Positions 59,095 through 64,000 of a DNA stretch of 64,000 bases are shown piece after piece. The notes beneath the pieces were generated by a model. The model worked only from the letters and a program-made list of their open reading frames with translations. It did not search any database and was not told the DNA's origin. Made by a program: the position numbers and the translations under genes. The DNA is from Steroidobacter agaridevorans (GTDB lineage Bacteria; Pseudomonadota; Gammaproteobacteria; Steroidobacterales; Steroidobacteraceae). Location: NCBI RefSeq assembly GCF_009932555.1, contig NZ_BLJO01000002.1:713399-777398 (forward strand), read 5' to 3'. The stretch's first letter is position 1. The number at the start of each line of letters is the position of its first letter.

Positions 59095-59847
59095 TTACGC
59101 GGTCCTTCGCGACACCCCCGCCAGGCCGACCAGCCCGGAGATCAGCAACAGAACCGGCGTCGGCAGCGGCACCGGCGTGATGTCCTGCACGACCGCGACG
59201 AAATCCTGATAGTCACGGTCGCCGCCGCTCAGCAGGTCTTCCCACGCGAGGATGTAGTCCTCGCGACTGAAGAACTCGCCCTCGAGCGTGCCGCTCAGGA
59301 ACGGGGTGCCGGTGCCTTGATAAGCGTAAAGATGATCGACACCATCGGCATTGCGGGCGCTCTGGCTATAGAACGTCCCTTGGTCCTGCACGCTCAGATA
59401 GAAACCGAAAGCCGAAGTCGAGATGAGCTGATGCGTCCAGCCTCCCGAGCCGACTTCCTGGACGCTGACGCGCCAGCCGTTGACTGTCTGCCGTAGACGC
59501 AGCACCGCTTGATCGCCCGCCGCATCGGCGCCGTCGAAGATCGACAGGCGTGCGTTCGGGTTGTTCAGATCGTAGACGCCGAACACGTTGGTGCTCGCGT
59601 TGCCGGCGAGCTCCAGCACGATGTCGATCTGGCCGATCGAGCCCACCGTGGTCCACGCCGCATCGTCGCCATCGTCCAGGCACGAGGTCGTCGCGCTCAG
59701 CGTGTTGGCGCCAAGCATGGAGTCGAAGCTTCCCTGCAGGGACGGCTCGCCCGAGCCGCCGAAGGAACACAGCGCATTCGCCTGAGCGGCCGCCAATCCC
59801 AAAGCGGCCAGCGCACTGAGCTGCAGTATGGAAACCCGGTTTGTCAC
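59095..59847 (-). CDS. VPLPT-variant CTERM exported protein with DUF4114-like end
   Basis: The 250-residue product begins at GTG 59847, preceded by GGGAG, and has a signal peptide ending ANALC. The secreted part is beta-rich with two cysteines (SFGG and TTSCLDDG regions). Near the C-terminus FSREDYILAWEDLLSGGDRDYQDF is the DUF4114-like calcium-binding type motif. The tail is PVPLPTPVLLLISGLVGLAG with SRRTA, so the sorting box is VPLPT rather than VPLPA. A GTG at 59862 lacks a ribosome site. Likely exosortase substrate. Confidence 0.82.
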   Translation of the reverse strand: MTNRVSILQLSALAALGLAAAQANALCSFGGSGEPSLQGSFDSMLGANTLSATTSCLDDGDDAAWTTVGSIGQIDIVLELAGNASTNVFGVYDLNNPNARLSIFDGADAAGDQAVLRLRQTVNGWRVSVQEVGSGGWTHQLISTSAFGFYLSVQDQGTFYSQSARNADGVDHLYAYQGTGTPFLSGTLEGEFFSREDYILAWEDLLSGGDRDYQDFVAVVQDITPVPLPTPVLLLISGLVGLAGVSRRTA

Positions 59848-60132
59848 ATCCGCTCCCGCCACTGATTGTTCTTTGGACGGTGCGCATGCTGCGATTTATG
59901 AATGAAACCGACGTTATGCCAAGTTGAAACCTTTACGGCAATCTTGCAGTACCGTTGCGCCACGAAAGTCGTTTGAAAGTACAAACATCGTCAGACAAGG
60001 ACTTGCGAGCGCGTCTTTGGATCTCACCGCAGCTTCCTACACGCAATTGACATACGTCAGTGGCGCGCTTGTCGTTCGCATCGTTCATTGTCACGCAACA
60101 GCAGTTTCGTACGGTCGCCTGCTGCAGCGCTC

Positions 60133-60160
60133 ATTGGCGCTGCATGACCTGCACCTATAC
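60133..60160 (+). promoter_or_regulatory. Candidate promoter for the plus-strand VPLPA-CTERM genes
   Basis: TTGGCG (60133-60138) and TATACA (60155-60160) are 16 bases apart, with a start near 60167 and a short leader before ATG 60183. A perfect TTGACA at 60047-60052 has no -10 at the right distance. The whole 59848-60182 gap (335 bases) holds no gene and serves two divergent VPLPA-type genes. Confidence 0.4.
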
Positions 60161-60182
60161 AAACATATGACGAGGCTCGCCC

Positions 60183-60854
60183 ATGAATGTTTCTTTCCTG
60201 CGTAACTTTCTTTGCTCCGGCGCCCTGCTGAGCAGCGCCGCCTTCGCCCCGGTCGCATCCGCCAATATCTACATCACGGAATGGATGTACAACGGCACCG
60301 GCGAGACCGGCGAGTACATCGAATTCACCAACACCGGCACGAGCGCGATCGACTTCACGGGCTGGAGCTTCGACGACGACTCCCGCAATGCCGGCACCGT
60401 CAGCCTGAGCGCTTTCGGCCTGGTGAATCCAGGCGAGTCGGTGATCCTCACGGAGGCCGACGCCGCATCCTTCCGTTCCGTGTGGAATCTTTCCGCCTCC
60501 GTCGACGTGATCGGCAACAACACTACCAACCTCGGCCGTGCCGATGAAATCAATTTGTATGACGCCGGCGGCAACCTGGTCGATCGCCTGACCTATGGCG
60601 ACAGCACGATCCCCGGCTCGATCCGCGCGCAGAACATCAGCGGCAATCCGCTGAACCTGAGCGTGCTTGGCGCCAACAATGCGCTGGGCTGGATCTTTGC
60701 CTCGGTCGGCGACGCGTATGGCTCCTATGTCGACCTGAACAACGTGGACGTGGGCAATCCTGGCTCGTTCGCTCCAGTGCCGCTGCCGGCGGCCGCCTGG
60801 TTGCTGCTGTCCGGCGTTGCCGGCCTGGCCGGCATCCGTCGTCGCCGCGCCTGA
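60183..60854 (+). CDS. VPLPA-CTERM exported protein with lamin-tail domain
   Basis: The 223-residue product has a signal peptide (about 1-27), a lamin-tail (LTD) immunoglobulin-like domain (about 28-135: IYITEWMYNGTGETGEYIEF, TGWSFDDDSRNAG, NPGESVILTEADAASF, DEINLYDAGGNLVDRLTYGD) and the tail PVPLPAAAWLLLSGVAGLAG with IRRRRA. LTD domains occur in secreted bacterial proteins, often with nucleases, but here the domain is alone. The tail predicts processing by the XrtD-like exosortase. GAGG upstream supports ATG 60183. Confidence 0.9.
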   Translation: MNVSFLRNFLCSGALLSSAAFAPVASANIYITEWMYNGTGETGEYIEFTNTGTSAIDFTGWSFDDDSRNAGTVSLSAFGLVNPGESVILTEADAASFRSVWNLSASVDVIGNNTTNLGRADEINLYDAGGNLVDRLTYGDSTIPGSIRAQNISGNPLNLSVLGANNALGWIFASVGDAYGSYVDLNNVDVGNPGSFAPVPLPAAAWLLLSGVAGLAGIRRRRA

Positions 60855-60881
60855 ATGATCGCGACACAGAGGAGATAACTC

Positions 60882-61778
60882 ATGAAGATTCGTTCTCTGA
60901 TCGCCACCGCCGTGCTGCTCGCACCGGCAATCGCCGGCGCGCAGGTTGCATCGATCGACCTCGGCAACTATCGACTCGAACGGACGGTCGGCTTGCCGGC
61001 CGGTCCGGCGTCGGAAGCGTCCGCGGTCACCTGGAACTGGGACAGCGATTCGCTGTTCGTAGTCGGCGACGAAGGCGACGCCATCGTCGAAGTCGACCGC
61101 AACGGCACGCTGCTCAGCTCCATGTCGCTCAGCGGCTTCGACGACACCGAAGGCGTCACCTACATCGGTGGCGGCCGTTTCGTGGTCGTCGAAGAGCGTC
61201 TGCAGGACGCCTATGTGCTGACGTACACCGCGGGCGGCGCCGTCGCCCGCTCGAGCCTCGCGTCCGCCTCGCTGGGCGTCACGGTGGGCAACGTCGGCCT
61301 CGAAGGCATCTCTTACGACCCGAGCACCGGTCAGTACATCGTCGTCAAGGAAACGACGCCGCAGCAGGTCAACGCCGCGACGTTGAGCTTCGGCGCCGGC
61401 ACGAGTGGCACTGCGAATGTCACATCGCTGTTCAATCCTGCGGGCCTCGGTCTGATCGACCTTTCGGATGTGCAGGTCTTGTCGACCGTGCTGGATCCAT
61501 CGTCACCCGATTACGGCAATCTGCTGATCTATAGCCAGGAGTCGGCGCGGCTGCTGGAAGTGAGCCGCACTGGTAGCGTGCTGAGCATGTACAGCCTCGC
61601 TGGCATCACCACCTCCGCCGAAGGCGTCACCATCGACAGCAATGGCGTGATCTATATCGTGGATGAAGGCCCGAACATGTACGTGCTCGCGCCCGCACCG
61701 GTGCCGCTGCCGGCCGCCGCCTGGCTGCTGTTGTCCGGTGTTGCCGGCCTAGCCGGCGTCAGCCGTCGCCGCAAGTAA
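60882..61778 (+). CDS. VPLPA-CTERM exported protein, SdiA-regulated-like beta propeller
   Basis: The 298-residue product has a signal peptide (1-20, ending AGAQ). A propeller-like domain of the SdiA-regulated family (about 25-275) has repeated blades such as LFVVGDEGDAIVEVDRNGTL, SGFDDTEGVTYIGGGRFVVV, GNVGLEGISYDPSTGQYIVV and GVTIDSNGVIYIVDEGPNMY. The end PVPLPAAAWLLLSGVAGLAG with VSRRRK is a VPLPA sorting signal. AGGAG eight bases before the ATG is strong. It is 27 bases after the lamin-tail gene, so the two form an operon. Confidence 0.9.
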   Translation: MKIRSLIATAVLLAPAIAGAQVASIDLGNYRLERTVGLPAGPASEASAVTWNWDSDSLFVVGDEGDAIVEVDRNGTLLSSMSLSGFDDTEGVTYIGGGRFVVVEERLQDAYVLTYTAGGAVARSSLASASLGVTVGNVGLEGISYDPSTGQYIVVKETTPQQVNAATLSFGAGTSGTANVTSLFNPAGLGLIDLSDVQVLSTVLDPSSPDYGNLLIYSQESARLLEVSRTGSVLSMYSLAGITTSAEGVTIDSNGVIYIVDEGPNMYVLAPAPVPLPAAAWLLLSGVAGLAGVSRRRK

Positions 61779-61794
61779 TCGAGCCCCCAAAAAG

Positions 61795-61828
61795 CTCCGG
61801 CCTCCGCCAATCCTGGCAGAGGCCGGAG
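61795..61828 (-). terminator. Rho-independent terminator
   Basis: CTCCGGCCTC (61795-61804) and GAGGCCGGAG (61819-61828) form a perfect ten-base stem. On the minus strand it is followed by CTTTTTGGGGG, a proper T tract, so it ends leftward transcription of the 61876-62136 gene; it may also stop the plus-strand VPLPA operon, whose stop is 16 bases away. Confidence 0.85.
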
Positions 61829-61875
61829 TAAGCGATGTCCGTCCGATCGAAACCGGGGGACACCGTGGGGATCGG

Positions 61876-62136
61876 TCAAGTGGGATCGGCCGTCGTGCTC
61901 TCGGCGATCCGGCAATGATTCAGAAACGTCCCCAACTTCAACAATGCCTCGACCGCGGCCGCTGAAATCGCGCGATGCTCATCCAGCATCATCCGCTGCG
62001 TGGCATTGTCACAGCTCAGCAGCGCGCCGATCAGCAGGCTGTGATGCTGATTCAACTCCTGCATGGCGACGTTGGCGGCCCGGTGCAGCTCGATGAGACG
62101 CTGCTGGCTGCGGCCACTGAGCAATGAACGATTCAC
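61876..62136 (-). CDS. Small helical protein of unknown function
   Basis: The 86-residue product is helical (SQQRLIELHRAANVAMQELN, MLDEHRAISAAAVEALLKLG) with no signal peptide or membrane helix. The GTG start overlaps the stop of the coiled-coil gene in GTGA, and a strong terminator follows, so it is the last gene of the leftward porin operon. No family recognised. Confidence 0.65.
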   Translation of the reverse strand: MNRSLLSGRSQQRLIELHRAANVAMQELNQHHSLLIGALLSCDNATQRMMLDEHRAISAAAVEALLKLGTFLNHCRIAESTTADPT

Positions 62137-62747
62137 GGCTGTAGTTCCAGGCGCTGCTCGTCGGCACGATAACGATAGTCGTCGATCAGATTCTCCAGGC
62201 GCGTGCGCTGGATCCGGGTGAACGGCTCGCGCTCGGTCACCTGGGACCAGAAGCCGCGATCTTCCATGCGATCCAGGATTTCATCGTTGACTTTATACAA
62301 GCCGACGTTGCGGTCGACGCACAGTTTGTAGTCGCGCTCCTTCGCCGCCATTTGTGACTTGAGCGTCACCCGCTCCGCTTCGACGTCACGCAGCGCCTGC
62401 GCGGTCTCGCGAAATTTTCCAACCAGCTCCTGGTTCTGCGCCTTGCCGCGCTCGAGCTGCTCTTCGAGCTGCTGAATGGCAGTGCTGCCCTTGCCGGCCG
62501 CGGCGATCAATGCCTTGTTGCGAGTATCCAGATCCTTGGTCACGACCGTGTACTTCTGCAACTGAGCCTTCGCCTGCTCGAGCTCCTGCTTGAGCTTGTC
62601 GTTCTCGGCCTGCAATGCCGACTTCTCGCTCGTCAACTGTTGCAGCTGCTGAGCGACACGCGCGTCCGCATTGCCGCTGCGTTGAACCTGCGCCTGCGCG
62701 ACGCAAGCGACTGAGCATGCCAACAAGACAATCGCTGCTCTGATCAT
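62133..62747 (-). CDS. Exported coiled-coil protein
   Basis: The 204-residue product starts MIRAAIVLLACSVACVAQAQ, a signal peptide of about 20 residues. Residues about 30-140 form a continuous coiled coil (QQLTSEKSALQAENDKLKQE, LEEQLERGKAQNQELVGKFR). The C-terminal 60 residues hold CVDRNVGLYKVNDEILDRME and RIQRTRLENLIDDYRYRADE. It could span part of the periplasm. It lies 20 bases after the porin gene and is coupled to the small gene downstream, so it may work with that porin. The longer open frame upstream is not used. Confidence 0.75.
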   Translation of the reverse strand: MIRAAIVLLACSVACVAQAQVQRSGNADARVAQQLQQLTSEKSALQAENDKLKQELEQAKAQLQKYTVVTKDLDTRNKALIAAAGKGSTAIQQLEEQLERGKAQNQELVGKFRETAQALRDVEAERVTLKSQMAAKERDYKLCVDRNVGLYKVNDEILDRMEDRGFWSQVTEREPFTRIQRTRLENLIDDYRYRADEQRLELQP

Positions 62748-62767
62748 GTCCGTGCTCTCCGCGCTGG

Positions 62768-64000
62768 TCAGAACACACCGTTCAGATCGATTTGCCAGAC
62801 ATCGATGCCCAGCGGCGGCCCGTCGATCTCGTTCGCGGTCAGATAGCGCAGCCGCAGCCAGGCGCCGCGCGACAGGCCCAGATCGAAGCCGAGCTGATAG
62901 CCCTTCGCATCGGTGCCGCCGAGATGGAAATCGGAATCCGTGAATGCATCGAGCACGGCGTCGCGCTCCACATAGCGATACGACATGAAGGCGCGCCAGC
63001 TCCACAGCGCCGACAAGCTCGGCTGACCGACCGACACCGCGAACTCGTAGCCTTCGGTGCGTTCATCGATCAGGGCGCCGGTGCGGTTGAAGACATCCTC
63101 GGTCTCCCAACCCAGATTCTTCACATACTCGCCGCCAATCGTGACATGCGTGGAGCCGAAGCCCACATCCAGCAGCAGGCTGGCGTTGGCGATCTCGTAT
63201 TTGCCGGCCAGCGCGAACAACTCGGTGCTGTTATCGGTGTCGTTGCGGATATCGAAGACCGTGTTGCCCTTCTGCAGGAACTCCGGCGCGGTAAAATCGA
63301 ACAACGTGCCTTCCGGAACGTTGCGCACGCCGGTGATGTTCTCGTACGCGAAATAACCCGACGCGAAGCGCAGCCGCGTCTGTTGGCCAAATGCGAACTC
63401 CGCGCCCAGCTGGCCGCCGAACAGCCATTTGTCGTCCGAGGACAGCGCGACTTCCTGCAGCGGGAACGCGCCGGCCGTCAGGAACAAGCCCCGCTCCATG
63501 CGATCCGGATCGTTACCGAACAGATCCATGGCGTAAGTCGCCGAGATGCCTTCGAACGTGAGATCGCCGTCCCACAGCAGCTCGTTCACGCCGACAAAAG
63601 GATTGTTGAAACGGCCGAGACGCAGATCGAACTCATGACGGTGGCCGCTGCTGATGGGATTCCAGAGAACCGCGGCGCGGTCGACGGCGACTTCCCACCG
63701 GTTGCCATAGTTGCCGAGCGTTTGATTCGTCGACACGGGCGAGCGCATGTTGCCGCTGGCGATACGCATATCCAGACCGAAAGCGTTGCCGAGATCGGCG
63801 CGCAGGCCGAGGCGCAGTCGGCCGACCAGGCGATTGCGGTCCTCGGTGGTGTTCAACAGTGCATCGAGGCCGGCCGGACCGATGCCGCCCGCGTCGTTGA
63901 TGGCCTGGAAGTCGCGATAGACGTTGGTCGCGTTGTCCTCGGCATACTCATCGCCTTGCGAGCGCGCGCGAACATCGCCGTACAGTTGCACGCCTTTGAT
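62768..64000 (-). CDS. Porin, 5' end outside window
   Basis: The visible 410 codons encode a porin barrel: VQLYGDVRARSQGDEYAEDN near the window edge, FGLDMRIASGNMRSPVSTNQ, repeated strands with LRLGRFNNPFVGVNELLWDG, and the final WQIDLNGVF with terminal phenylalanine. The frame is open to base 64000, and the signal peptide and any coiled coil lie beyond it. It resembles the Porin_5-type protein at 29402-30703 in pattern (start with GDVRxR; LWDGDLTFEGIS versus VWDGDVNPQGLS). It is the first gene of an operon with the coiled-coil protein. Confidence 0.85.
   Translation of the reverse strand: MKGVQLYGDVRARSQGDEYAEDNATNVYRDFQAINDAGGIGPAGLDALLNTTEDRNRLVGRLRLGLRADLGNAFGLDMRIASGNMRSPVSTNQTLGNYGNRWEVAVDRAAVLWNPISSGHRHEFDLRLGRFNNPFVGVNELLWDGDLTFEGISATYAMDLFGNDPDRMERGLFLTAGAFPLQEVALSSDDKWLFGGQLGAEFAFGQQTRLRFASGYFAYENITGVRNVPEGTLFDFTAPEFLQKGNTVFDIRNDTDNSTELFALAGKYEIANASLLLDVGFGSTHVTIGGEYVKNLGWETEDVFNRTGALIDERTEGYEFAVSVGQPSLSALWSWRAFMSYRYVERDAVLDAFTDSDFHLGGTDAKGYQLGFDLGLSRGAWLRLRYLTANEIDGPPLGIDVWQIDLNGVF

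Overview
The window is about 62-65% GC by eye, densely coded, and looks like the chromosome of a gammaproteobacterium, plausibly Steroidobacteraceae or a relative. That guess rests on several things: an exosortase with VPLPA-CTERM cargo, a long TonB-dependent receptor with an N-terminal VVVTG box, a kynureninase/aminobenzoate-CoA ligase operon, several exported SxxK serine hydrolases, and porins beginning with a coiled coil. The taxonomic call is an inference.

Left part (1-22 kb). The end of a urease operon (ureC partial, ureE, ureF, with no ureG behind it) is followed by an exported amidohydrolase and a RelE/HigB-HigA toxin-antitoxin pair. Next is a leftward block of three exported penicillin-binding-protein-like serine hydrolases, two of them tandem paralogues with C-terminal membrane helices. 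They lie downstream of a LytS/LytTR-type two-component pair. An XRE regulator is then transcribed divergently from a two-gene operon: a ketoacyl synthase III fused to a heme-oxygenase-like di-iron oxidase domain, plus an unrecognised partner with a GTGA overlap. A TonB receptor, a DedA protein, a fourth serine hydrolase and an ECF sigma/YCII pair complete this part.

Middle part (22-35 kb). A small accessory stretch (Phd/VapC toxin-antitoxin, unknown proteins, a gene-poor 0.4 kb) abuts a tRNA-Arg(CCU). A 12-base copy of part of that tRNA lies just beyond its 3' end. A hybrid histidine kinase, an aldo/keto reductase, a porin, two Lrp/AsnC-type proteins and a kynU/2-aminobenzoate-CoA ligase operon follow.

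Right part (35-64 kb). This is one large exopolysaccharide and protein-sorting locus. It holds a WecA-like initiating transferase, a VPLPA-type exosortase fused to EpsI (XrtD-like), the PrsT TPR lipoprotein, four glycosyltransferases, WcaF-like acetyltransferase, flippase, O-antigen-ligase-like polymerase, two methyltransferases, a secreted glycosidase-like protein, the Wzz/CpsD pair, an outer-membrane barrel and a Wza-like exporter. Four proteins with a VPLPA-type tail (57.8-61.8 kb) are the likely exosortase substrates. At the other end a 684-residue protein carries five repeats of a domain that also occurs once in the first VPLPA protein, but ends in a GlyGly-CTERM-like tail instead. I consider this shared domain (motif about LTLxDLxFPxxL) and the ketosynthase/di-iron oxidase operon the two most interesting items. 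The window ends inside a second porin gene preceding a coiled-coil exported protein.
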